A stretch of DNA of 64,000 nt from Variovorax sp. PAMC28562 (GTDB lineage: Bacteria > Pseudomonadota > Gammaproteobacteria > Burkholderiales > Burkholderiaceae_C): positions 1,561,501 through 1,625,500 of the forward strand of contig NZ_CP060296.1 of the NCBI RefSeq assembly GCF_014303735.1. Reading direction: 5' to 3'. Position 1 is the stretch's first letter. The number at the start of each line of letters is the position of its first letter. Under the pieces are notes generated by a model. The model was not told the origin of the DNA. It searched no databases and was given only the letters and a program-made list of their open reading frames with translations. A program made the position numbers and the translations under genes. Shown here in pieces: positions 1 through 7,924 of the stretch.

Positions 1-2424
1 GCCAATCCACGGCTGCAGGTCGAGCACACGGTGACCGAGGCGGTGACCGGGCTCGATCTGGTTCAGCTGCAACTGGATATCGCGAGCGGCGCATCGTTGC
101 ACGACTTCGGCATTGCGCCCGATCGGACCGTGCCGCAGCGTGGCTTTGCAGTGCAGTGGCGCATCAATGCCGAGACGCTGGACGCGCAGGGCAATGCACG
201 GCCGTCGGGCGGCACGCTGACGCGCTTCGATCTTCCGTCAGGACCGGGCGTACGCGTGGATACGCACGGCTATGTCGGCCTCGCGCCATCGCCGCACTAC
301 GACACGCTGCTCGCCAAGCTGATCGTGCATTCGTCATCGCCAAAATTCGCAGACCTGTTGCGACGTTCGCACGGCGCGCTGGACGAATGCCGTGTCGATG
401 GGCTTGCCACGAATCTTTCGCTGTTGCGCGCTCTGGCCGCACGGCCAGAGTTCGCGACGCAAGCAGTGCACACGCGTTTCGTCGAAGAAAATCTGGTGAA
501 ACTGCTGGCCGACGCGTCGCACATCGATCACGCAGTTGCTCCAGTCGAGCCGCCAATAGAGGGCATGGCCACTGCGGCACAGCACGAAAAACGAGATGCA
601 TCGATGGTCCGCGCACCGATGCCCGCCAAGCTCGTGCAGTTCGACGTGGTCGTGGGCGACGTGGTGCCTCTGGGTGCGCAGATCGGCGTGCTCGAAGCGA
701 TGAAGATGGAGCATCTGCTGCACGCGCCCTTCGCGGGCCGTGTCGTTGCACTGCGTGCGGCGCCGGGCGACTATCTTGTCGAAGGCCAGTCGCTGGTGCA
801 GCTCCAAGCGATGGACGCCGAGGCAGTGCAGGCCGTTGCAGGCACCGCGCAAGACCTCGACACCCTCCGCCCCGATCTGCAAAAGGTGATCGACCGTCAC
901 GCGCCTACGCTCGATGCCAATCGCGGCCCGGCAGTCGCAAAGCGGCGAGCGCAGGGCGGTCGCACTGCTCGCGCCAACATCGCGGACCTCTGCGAGACCG
1001 TCGAGAACCCGGGCAATTTCATCGAATACGGTGCCCTCGCCATCGCAGCGCAAACACGCCGCCGCACGCTCGAAGACCTGGTCGCCAACACACCGGCCGA
1101 CGGCATGATCACCGGCATCGGCAGCGTCAACGCAAAGCAGTTCGGCGCGGAGAAGTCGCGCTGCGCCGTGCTGGCCTACGACTACACGGTGTTGGCGGGC
1201 ACGCAGGGCATGCGCAACCACCAGAAGACCGATCGAATGCTGTCGATCGCGCACCAGCTCAAGCTGCCGGTGGTGCTGTTCGCCGAAGGCGGCGGCGGCC
1301 GGCCGGGCGACACCGACATGCCCATCGTGGCCGGCCTCAACAATCACACCTTCAGCCAGTTCGCGGGCCTGTCGGGCAAGGTGCCTGTCGTCGGCATCGT
1401 GCATGGGCGCTGCTTTGCCGGCAACGCTGCCTTGCTCGGTTGTGCCGACGTCATCATCGCAACGAAGGCCAGCAACATCGGCATGAGCGGGCCGGCCATG
1501 ATCGAAGGCGGTGGGCTCGGCACCTTCTCGCCGGAGCAGATCGGGCCGAGTGGCGTGCAGTCGAAGAACGGCGTGATCGACATCCTGGTCGACGACGAGG
1601 CCGCAGCCGTCGCGGCGGCAAAGCAATACCTCGCGTACTTTCAGGGCACGACCCAAGACTGGCACTGCGCCGACCCGCGCACCTTGCGCCACGTCGTGCC
1701 CGAGAACCGCCTGCGCGTGTACGACGTGCGCGCGGCGATGCGCGGCGTGGCCGACACCGGTTCGTTGCTCGAATTGCGCGCGGGCTTCGGCGCCGGCATC
1801 GTCACGGGGCTGGCGCGCATCGAAGGTCGGCCCATCGGGCTGATGGCGAACAACCCGCAGCATCTCGGTGGCGCCATCGATGTGGAGGCTGCCGACAAAT
1901 CGGCGCGCTTCATGCAACTGTGCAACGCGCACGGATTGCCGATCGTCGCGCTCTGCGACACCCCTGGCTTCATGGTCGGACCCGAGATCGAAGCGCAAGC
2001 GCAAGTGCGCCATGTGTGCCGCATGTTCATGGTGGCGGCGCACCTGCGCGTGCCGTACTTCGCGGTCGTGCTGCGCAAGGGCTATGGGCTCGGTGCGCAG
2101 GCGATGACGGCCGGCGGTTTCGATGCGCCGGTGTTCACCGTGGCCTGGCCGACCGGCGAGTTCGGCGCGATGGGGCTCGAAGGCGCCGTGCGGCTCGGCT
2201 TCAGAAAGGAACTCGGCGCGGTAGCCGAAGGCGCGGAGCGCGATGCGCTGTTCAAGCAACTGGTGGCGCAACAGTACGCGAATGGTGAAGCCATCAACAT
2301 GGCGCAGACGCTGGAGATCGATGCGGTGATCGACCCGGCCGACACGCGCAGCTGGTTGGTGCGCGGGCTCGAATCGGGATCGCGAGGGGTGCGCGAGGCC
2401 ACGCCTTACGTCGACACCTGGTAA
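1..2424 (+). CDS. Single-chain biotin-dependent acyl-CoA carboxylase (5' end outside window)
   Basis: The reading frame is open from base 1 and runs 807 residues to TAA, so the N-terminal half of the biotin carboxylase domain lies upstream. The visible part starts with NPRLQVEHTVTEAVTGLDLVQ, the C-terminal signature of biotin carboxylase. A biotinyl domain follows with EAMKMEH; the biotinylated Lys is codon 235. The rest, roughly residues 290-800, is a carboxyltransferase of the PccB/AccD type with glycine-rich oxyanion-hole stretches and the motif CDTPGFMVG. Biotin carboxylase, carrier and carboxyltransferase in one chain is the arrangement of long-chain/multi-domain acyl-CoA carboxylases, not of the usual two-subunit propionyl- or methylcrotonyl-CoA enzymes. 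The substrate cannot be read from the sequence. Family assignment is firm, substrate open. Confidence 0.93.
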   Translation, partial: ANPRLQVEHTVTEAVTGLDLVQLQLDIASGASLHDFGIAPDRTVPQRGFAVQWRINAETLDAQGNARPSGGTLTRFDLPSGPGVRVDTHGYVGLAPSPHYDTLLAKLIVHSSSPKFADLLRRSHGALDECRVDGLATNLSLLRALAARPEFATQAVHTRFVEENLVKLLADASHIDHAVAPVEPPIEGMATAAQHEKRDASMVRAPMPAKLVQFDVVVGDVVPLGAQIGVLEAMKMEHLLHAPFAGRVVALRAAPGDYLVEGQSLVQLQAMDAEAVQAVAGTAQDLDTLRPDLQKVIDRHAPTLDANRGPAVAKRRAQGGRTARANIADLCETVENPGNFIEYGALAIAAQTRRRTLEDLVANTPADGMITGIGSVNAKQFGAEKSRCAVLAYDYTVLAGTQGMRNHQKTDRMLSIAHQLKLPVVLFAEGGGGRPGDTDMPIVAGLNNHTFSQFAGLSGKVPVVGIVHGRCFAGNAALLGCADVIIATKASNIGMSGPAMIEGGGLGTFSPEQIGPSGVQSKNGVIDILVDDEAAAVAAAKQYLAYFQGTTQDWHCADPRTLRHVVPENRLRVYDVRAAMRGVADTGSLLELRAGFGAGIVTGLARIEGRPIGLMANNPQHLGGAIDVEAADKSARFMQLCNAHGLPIVALCDTPGFMVGPEIEAQAQVRHVCRMFMVAAHLRVPYFAVVLRKGYGLGAQAMTAGGFDAPVFTVAWPTGEFGAMGLEGAVRLGFRKELGAVAEGAERDALFKQLVAQQYANGEAINMAQTLEIDAVIDPADTRSWLVRGLESGSRGVREATPYVDTW

Positions 2425-2500
2425 CACCTGCGTATGGCGGCCGATCTCCCGACCCGTCATGCGGTCATGATGGCTCTCTACACTGAGCCACTTTGCCCGC

Positions 2501-3826
2501 ATGAGTTCGATTTCGTTCCTTTTGCCGTCGCGACGACGGCCATGGCAGGCGGCCGTCGTCGCGTCCCTCCTCGCCACAACGGCTGTCTTGCCGTTCGCGG
2601 CTGCGCATGCTGCAGACAATGCGCCTCGCTGGACGGCCAGTTGGGCAGTCGCCGCCCGCGACTACAACGAGCCGTCTCCAGTGCCCGGCATCGCGACGCC
2701 GCCCGCACTGACGCTGCACGATCAAACGGTCCGTGTGCGTGTCGACCCTGCAGCCGGCGGCACGTCGGTGCGCGTGCGCTTTTCGAATGCGTTCGGCACC
2801 GCGCCGCTGCACATCGCGGCTGCGAGTGTGGCCCGCGGCACGGGCGGCGACGCGCTGTCGCCCGGGTCCATTCGGCCGCTCCGTTTCATGGGGCAGCGCG
2901 ACGCCACCGTCGCACCCGGTGACCAGGTATGGAGCGATGCAGTGCGCCTCACCGTCACGCCGCGACAGCCGCTTGCGGTCAGTGCATACATCGATGCAGA
3001 GACGCGTGCCGCAACGGCGTACACGGGCCCCGCGCCGCTGAGCTGGCTGGTGCCCGGCGACGCGACCGGCACCGCGAAACTGCAGGGCGCCGTCGTGTCA
3101 CCCTGGGGTCACTTCGTGACCGGCATCGATGTGGCGCGGGAGCCGACCGGAGCGTCGGCATCGACACCGCCTGTGGTCGTCGCGTTCGGTGACTCGATCA
3201 CCTACGGCGTGGGCGCTGTCAGCGGCACCGACGGCAGCTACCCAACGCGCCTCGGCCAACGGCTGCGTGCGCAGCCGGGAGGCGTCATCGAGGCCGGCGC
3301 TACGACAAGAACCACCAGCGTCGCGAGCGTCATCAACGTCGGCATCGGCGGCAACCGCCTGCTCACCGACGGTATCGGGCAGAAGGCGCTCGACCGCTTC
3401 GATCGCGACGTGCTGTCGCAGAGCGGCGTGACGCACACGATCATCCTGATAGGCACCAACGACATCGGCCTGAGCAGTTTGCCGAGTGCCGCGCCGGTGA
3501 GCGTCGACCAGCTCACTGCGGGCCTGCAACGGCTGATGGACGCCGCGCGCACGCAGGGCGTCAAGGTGCTGCTGGGCACCGTCACACCGTTCAAGGGTTC
3601 GGGCTATTGGTCGATTGAAAACGAAGCGACCCGACAGGCGTTGAATCGATGGATTCGAGGTCGCCAAAACATCGCTGGCGTGGTCGATTTCGACGTCGCG
3701 CTGCGTGATCGCAAGGACGCGGTGGCAATGAATCCGAAGTACGACAGCGGCGACCACTTGCACCCCAGCGATGCGGGTTATGCGGCGATGGCCGAGGCAG
3801 TCGACGTGCGCGAACTGCAGCCCTGA
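2501..3826 (+). CDS. Secreted SGNH/GDSL-family hydrolase
   Basis: A 441-residue protein with a signal peptide: basic start, hydrophobic core, then AAHAAD as a likely cleavage region near residue 38. The SGNH catalytic blocks are visible. GDS at residues 230-232 carries the nucleophile, a GIGGNR glycine block follows, GTND sits at 318-321, and the DxxH pair is at D418/H421. The ~200 residues before the GDS block form an N-terminal beta-rich region also found in exported GDSL esterases of this type. It is probably periplasmic or secreted and acts as an esterase/lipase or carbohydrate esterase; the substrate is unknown. No clear ribosome-binding site precedes ATG 2501, but the signal peptide supports this start. 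It stands alone after the carboxylase. Confidence 0.85.
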   Translation: MSSISFLLPSRRRPWQAAVVASLLATTAVLPFAAAHAADNAPRWTASWAVAARDYNEPSPVPGIATPPALTLHDQTVRVRVDPAAGGTSVRVRFSNAFGTAPLHIAAASVARGTGGDALSPGSIRPLRFMGQRDATVAPGDQVWSDAVRLTVTPRQPLAVSAYIDAETRAATAYTGPAPLSWLVPGDATGTAKLQGAVVSPWGHFVTGIDVAREPTGASASTPPVVVAFGDSITYGVGAVSGTDGSYPTRLGQRLRAQPGGVIEAGATTRTTSVASVINVGIGGNRLLTDGIGQKALDRFDRDVLSQSGVTHTIILIGTNDIGLSSLPSAAPVSVDQLTAGLQRLMDAARTQGVKVLLGTVTPFKGSGYWSIENEATRQALNRWIRGRQNIAGVVDFDVALRDRKDAVAMNPKYDSGDHLHPSDAGYAAMAEAVDVRELQP

Positions 3827-3863
3827 CCGCAAGAGTTGCTGAAACAGATACACACAAGATTTC

Positions 3864-3894
3864 GCGCGGTGCTTACACGTGCTTCACACCGCGC
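3864..3894 (+). other. Stem-loop in the leader of the WXXGXW protein gene
   Basis: Perfect 8-bp inverted repeat GCGCGGTG (3864-3871) / CACCGCGC (3887-3894) with a 15-nt loop, about 40 nt before the next start codon. There is no U-tract, so it is not a standard terminator. It could end hydrolase transcription or structure the leader of the next gene. Confidence 0.4.
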
Positions 3895-3934
3895 CAGCAG
3901 CATGAAGGTTCTTATCACTCATGAGGAGTCAGCC

Positions 3935-4309
3935 ATGAAAAAACTTGCAATCACTTTCGCCATGGGCGCCGCTGCACTGGTGTCGATCGGCTCGCTGACT
4001 GTGCCGCTGGCCGCACAGGCGCAGCCTTCCATCACGATTCAAACCGCGCCGCCGCCCCCACGTGCAGAGCGTGTACCGCCGCCGCGCCGAGGCTACGTGT
4101 GGGCGCCCGGCCACTACGAAGCACGTGGACGACACTATGTATGGGTGCGCGGCGGGTATGTACGTGCTCGGCCCGGCTATGCATATCGCGCGCCGCATTG
4201 GCGTCAGGACGGTGGCCGATGGAACTACAACCGCGGCGGCTGGGATCGTGATGGCGATGGCGTGCCGAACCGCTTCGACAACCGTCCGAACAACCCGAAT
4301 CGCAACTGA
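3935..4309 (+). CDS. Exported YXWGXW/WXXGXW repeat protein
   Basis: A 124-residue protein starting at ATG 3935, preceded by a good GAGGAG ribosome-binding site; an in-frame upstream ATG has no such site. A signal peptide (MKKLAIT, hydrophobic core, AAQAQP) directs export. The mature part has a proline-rich linker, then aromatic repeats YVWAPGHYE, YVWVRGGYV and APHWRQDGG, recognisable as the WXXGXW motif of beta-proteobacterial envelope proteins of unknown function. The C-terminus DRDGDGVPNRFDN resembles a thrombospondin type-3 calcium-binding repeat. Envelope-located, function unknown. Confidence 0.8.
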   Translation: MKKLAITFAMGAAALVSIGSLTVPLAAQAQPSITIQTAPPPPRAERVPPPRRGYVWAPGHYEARGRHYVWVRGGYVRARPGYAYRAPHWRQDGGRWNYNRGGWDRDGDGVPNRFDNRPNNPNRN

Positions 4310-4330
4310 TCGCGGCGGGCGCTCTATCGC

Positions 4331-5056
4331 TCAGAGCAGCCTGAACACCAATGGCATCAGCAGCGCCGCGAGCACCACTTGCAGGCCTAGCGCCAAGCCC
4401 GCATAGGCACCCGCATCTGCGTTGACATGCAGTGCCCGCGCGGCACCGATGCCATGCGCCGCAGTGCCGAGTGCGAAGCCTCGCGCGGCCCAGCCGCGTG
4501 ACGTGGTCGCGATACGCAACGCATCGAAGAGGTACTTGCCCGAAAGCGCGCCGATCATCCCGGTCAGCACCGCGAACACCGCCGACAACGCCGGGATGCC
4601 GCCGATCTTTTCCGCGATGCCCATCGCGACCGGCGCAGTGACCGACTTGGGTGCAAGCGATAGCACCACGTCGTGCGGCAGCCCCACCGCCCAGCCCATC
4701 AGCAGCGCGGACCCGCTGGCCGCGGCGCCACCGAGCAAGGCTGCCAGCAACAGTCGCCCATAGCGCTCGCGCAATTCGGCGCGACGCAACCACAACGGCC
4801 AAGCGAGCGCGACGACGGCAGGTCCGAGCAGGAAGTGAATGAACTGCGCACCTGCGAAGTAGGTCGGGTAGTCGATGCCGGTCGCAAGCAACCCGCAGGC
4901 GATGACCACCACCGACCACAGCACCGGGTTGGCCCACGGCGCGTTGTCCAGTCGGCTGTACGCGGCTTGTGCCAGCAGATAGACCACGAGCGTGGCAGTG
5001 AGCCCGAACAGCGGCGTGGCGGAGAGATAGATCCAGAGTTCGACGAAGCGCGGCAT
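4331..5056 (-). CDS. lrgB: LrgB/CidB-family membrane protein
   Basis: A 241-residue, highly hydrophobic protein with about seven predicted membrane segments and the LrgB signature region LAPKSVTAPVAMGIAEKIGG. The family was first described in murein-hydrolase/holin-like control. Later work on relatives showed transport of small organic acids: plant PLGG1 moves glycolate/glycerate, and bacterial PftAB/LrgAB take up pyruvate. The start overlaps the end region of lrgA (1-nt gap) with a GGAGAG site inside lrgA, so the two are cotranslated. Its position downstream of glcD favours a 2-hydroxyacid or 2-oxoacid transport role here; that role is inference. Confidence 0.92.
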   Translation of the reverse strand: MPRFVELWIYLSATPLFGLTATLVVYLLAQAAYSRLDNAPWANPVLWSVVVIACGLLATGIDYPTYFAGAQFIHFLLGPAVVALAWPLWLRRAELRERYGRLLLAALLGGAAASGSALLMGWAVGLPHDVVLSLAPKSVTAPVAMGIAEKIGGIPALSAVFAVLTGMIGALSGKYLFDALRIATTSRGWAARGFALGTAAHGIGAARALHVNADAGAYAGLALGLQVVLAALLMPLVFRLL

Positions 5057-5057
5057 G

Positions 5058-5435
5058 TCAGCTCTCCGTGACTTTGAGCGCGTCGTCGTCGACAGTCTGA
5101 CGCCGGTCGGGCCAGTACAAGACCAGCGCCGTCACCGCGAGGCCGATCCAGGTCGACACTGCGATGACCACCAGCATGCGGCCGCCGTACTGGCTCAACA
5201 GCGACAGGTGCGTCATCACGCCGACACCCACCGGCACGAACAGCAGCGAAAGATGCGACAGCAAGAAGTTGGCGCACTCGCCGACCGATTCGCGCACCAG
5301 CGGAAACCGCAACGCGATCAACAGCAGGATGAGGCCAAGCACCGGCCCCGGCAGCGGCAACGACAAGCCGCGCGACGCCGCCTCGCCGATCGACTGGAAC
5401 ACCAGCAACCACGCCAGCCCGCGCAAGCCTTGCAT
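5058..5435 (-). CDS. lrgA: LrgA/CidA-family membrane protein
   Basis: A 125-residue protein with four predicted membrane helices and the family core LPLPGPVLGLILLL, followed by a basic loop and the helix LLSHLSLLFVPVGVGVM. LrgA proteins act with an LrgB partner, which lies immediately downstream with a 1-nt gap. The gene begins 10 nt after the stop of glcD and on the same strand, so all three are probably one transcript. LrgA/LrgB pairs correspond to the N- and C-terminal halves of the plant plastid glycolate/glycerate transporter. Confidence 0.92.
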   Translation of the reverse strand: MQGLRGLAWLLVFQSIGEAASRGLSLPLPGPVLGLILLLIALRFPLVRESVGECANFLLSHLSLLFVPVGVGVMTHLSLLSQYGGRMLVVIAVSTWIGLAVTALVLYWPDRRQTVDDDALKVTES

Positions 5436-5445
5436 CCGGCCGCTC

Positions 5446-6951
5446 TCAGAAGCGCGGAAGGTCGGCGAAAGGCAGTGTCTTGCCAGCGCGGAACACCTGT
5501 TTGCCGTACTCGGCGCAGCGCTGCAGCGTCGGGATCACCTTGCCGGGGTTCAGTAAGCCGGCCGGATCGAACGCACGCTTGACACCGAACATCATCTCGT
5601 TCTCAGCCGCGGTGAACTGCACGCACATGCTGTTGAGCTTTTCGACGCCCACGCCGTGCTCGCCAGACACGGTGCCGCCCATCGCGACGCTGGTCTCCAG
5701 GATGTCGGCACCGAACAGTTCGCAGCGGTGCAGCTCGTCCGGGTCGTTGGCATCGAACAGCACCAGCGGGTGCAGGTTGCCGTCACCCGCATGGAACACG
5801 TTGCAGCAGCGCAGGTTGTATTTGATTTCCATCTGCTGAATCGCCAGCAGGATGTCGGCCAGCCGCTTGCGTGGAATCGTCGAATCCAGGCACATGTAGT
5901 CGGGGCTGATGCGGCCCGATGCCGGAAAAGCGTTCTTGCGGCCGCTCCAGAACTTGAGGCGTTCGTCTTCGTTGGCGCTGACTGAAATGGCGGTGGCACC
6001 GCAGCGGCGCAGCACCGCCGTCATGCGGCCGATTTCTTCTTCGACTTCTTCGGGCGTACCGTCGGATTCGCACAGCAGGATGGCGGCGGCGTCGAGGTCG
6101 TAGCCGGCGTGAACGAAGCCTTCGACCGCGGCGGTCATGGGCTTGTCCATCATCTCCAGCCCGGCCGGGATGATGCCGGCTGCAATGACGGAGGCCACCG
6201 CGTCTCCGGCTTTGCGCAACTCAGCGAAGCTCGCCATGATGCAGCGCGCCAGTTGCGGCTTGGGCACCAGCTTGACGGTGACTTCAGTGGTGACGGCCAG
6301 CATGCCTTCGCTGCCGATGACCAGTGCGAGCAGGTCGAGCCCCGGGCTGTCGAGCGCCTCGCCGCCGAACTCGATGGCCTCGCCCTCGCACGTGAAGCCG
6401 CGCACGCGCATTACGTTGTGCAGTGTCAGCCCGTACTTCAGGCAGTGCACGCCGCCCGAGTTTTCGGCCACGTTGCCGCCGATGGTGCAGGCGATCTGGC
6501 TCGACGGATCCGGTGCGTAGTAGAGGTTGAATGGCGCCGCCGCCTCGCTGATGGCCAGGTTTCGAACGCCGCATTGCACGACGGCGGTGCGGCTCACCGG
6601 ATCGATTTTCACGATGCGGTTGAACTTGGCGAGCGACAGGGTGACGCCCATGGTGTCGGGCATGGCGCCACCCGAAAGGCCGGTACCGGCGCCGCGTGCG
6701 ACCACCGGCACGCCGAGCGCATGGCAGGTCTTGAGCAACGCCGCCACCTGCGCCTCGGTTTCCGGCAATGCGACCACCAGCGGCCGCGCCCGGTACGCCG
6801 TGAGGCCGTCGCATTCATACGGGGTGGTGTCTTCGTCGTGCCAGATCAGCGCGTGCGACGGCAGGTGCGCCTGCAGCGCGCGCACCACCTGCGATTGGCG
6901 CTCGGATTTCTGAAGCAGATCGTGCTGCGTGGGCGTGACGGGAGCGTTCAT
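5446..6951 (-). CDS. glcD: FAD-linked glycolate/D-lactate-type oxidase subunit GlcD
   Basis: A 501-residue flavoprotein of the vanillyl-alcohol-oxidase fold. The FAD-binding half has VVARGAGTGLSGGA and CTIGGNVAENSGG. The C-terminal half has the GlcD/D-lactate dehydrogenase motifs VFHAGDGNLHP and SGEHGVGVEK, including the His residues near the flavin. It oxidises a 2-hydroxyacid, glycolate or D-lactate, to the 2-oxoacid. No glcE/glcF companion lies next to it, so it either works with subunits encoded elsewhere or is a stand-alone D-2-hydroxyacid dehydrogenase. It lies 32 nt after purU and 10 nt before lrgA on the same strand. Confidence 0.9.
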   Translation of the reverse strand: MNAPVTPTQHDLLQKSERQSQVVRALQAHLPSHALIWHDEDTTPYECDGLTAYRARPLVVALPETEAQVAALLKTCHALGVPVVARGAGTGLSGGAMPDTMGVTLSLAKFNRIVKIDPVSRTAVVQCGVRNLAISEAAAPFNLYYAPDPSSQIACTIGGNVAENSGGVHCLKYGLTLHNVMRVRGFTCEGEAIEFGGEALDSPGLDLLALVIGSEGMLAVTTEVTVKLVPKPQLARCIMASFAELRKAGDAVASVIAAGIIPAGLEMMDKPMTAAVEGFVHAGYDLDAAAILLCESDGTPEEVEEEIGRMTAVLRRCGATAISVSANEDERLKFWSGRKNAFPASGRISPDYMCLDSTIPRKRLADILLAIQQMEIKYNLRCCNVFHAGDGNLHPLVLFDANDPDELHRCELFGADILETSVAMGGTVSGEHGVGVEKLNSMCVQFTAAENEMMFGVKRAFDPAGLLNPGKVIPTLQRCAEYGKQVFRAGKTLPFADLPRF

Positions 6952-6983
6952 TCAGCCACTCTACGTCACGATGCCGAGCTCTG

Positions 6984-7835
6984 CTACTTGAAGACTACTG
7001 TCCGGTGTCCGTTGAGCAGCACGCGATGTTCGCTGTGCCATTTGACGGCGCGCGCCAGCACCTGGCTTTCGGTATCCCGGCCGCGTGCCGTCAGCGCTTC
7101 GACCGTGTCGGTGTGGTCGGCGCGGGTCACGTCCTGCTCGATGATGGGGCCTTCATCGAGGTCGGCGGTCACGTAGTGGGCGGTCGCACCGATGAGCTTC
7201 ACGCCGCGGTCGTGCGCCTGGTAGTAGGGCTTGGCGCCCTTGAAGCTCGGCAAGAACGAATGGTGGATGTTGATGGCGCGGCCCGACAGCTTTTTGCACA
7301 GATCGTTGCTCAAAATCTGCATGTAGCGCGCCAGCACGACCAGTTCGGAGCCCTCGGCCTCGATGATTTCCATCTGCCTGGCCTCGGCCTGCGCCTTGGT
7401 CGTCGCCGTCATCGGGATGTGATGAAAGGGCACGTTGTAGCTGGCGGCCAGTTGATAGAAATCGCGGTGGTTCGAGACGATGGCGCGGACGTCGATGGCG
7501 AGCAGGCCGCTCTTCCAGCGAAACAGCAAATCGTTAAGACAGTGGCCGTCCTTGCTGACCAAAATGACCGTCTTCATCGGTTCGGCGGCGGCGTGCAATT
7601 GCCAGTGCATGCCGAACCCTCCGGCAAAGGTCATGAGTTGCTCGCGCAGCGCGGCTTCCGGGTGATCGCTGCAGGCGAATCGAACCCGCATGAAAAAGAG
7701 GCCGGTGGTCGGGTCGTTGAATTGCGCCGCCTCCTCGATGTTGCCGCCGCGCTCGAGCAAAAAGCCTGAAACGGCATGCACGATGCCGGTGCGGTCGGGA
7801 CAGGAGAGGGTGAGGATGTAGGCGGGCATGGTCAT
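6984..7835 (-). CDS. purU: Formyltetrahydrofolate deformylase
   Basis: A 283-residue protein of the usual PurU length. The N-terminal ACT domain (residues 1-85) starts ILTLSCPDRTGIVHAVSGF. The C-terminal formyltransferase-like hydrolase domain has HHSFLPSFKGAKPY and the catalytic region with Asn/His/Asp (INIHHSFLPSF; VTADLDEGPII). It hydrolyses 10-formyl-THF to formate and THF and balances the one-carbon pool, especially when glycine cleavage is active. Two in-frame ATGs (7835, 7829) are equally plausible starts. It leads the purU-glcD-lrgA-lrgB run and diverges from the aminotransferase gene. Confidence 0.95.
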   Translation of the reverse strand: MTMPAYILTLSCPDRTGIVHAVSGFLLERGGNIEEAAQFNDPTTGLFFMRVRFACSDHPEAALREQLMTFAGGFGMHWQLHAAAEPMKTVILVSKDGHCLNDLLFRWKSGLLAIDVRAIVSNHRDFYQLAASYNVPFHHIPMTATTKAQAEARQMEIIEAEGSELVVLARYMQILSNDLCKKLSGRAINIHHSFLPSFKGAKPYYQAHDRGVKLIGATAHYVTADLDEGPIIEQDVTRADHTDTVEALTARGRDTESQVLARAVKWHSEHRVLLNGHRTVVFK

Positions 7836-7924
7836 CAGGGGCGTGATTGTCGCAAAATGATTTCCCTGCGCCGCGGGTCTGCCCGGCGGCCTTATTCACC
7901 ACGCGTCAACATCGGGAGCGTTTC

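Noticed and set aside
334..2619. 761-codon open frame antisense to the carboxylase
   Set aside because: Composition (His/Arg/Asp-rich, no domain) is that of an antisense shadow of a GC-rich gene; the plus strand encodes a clear enzyme.
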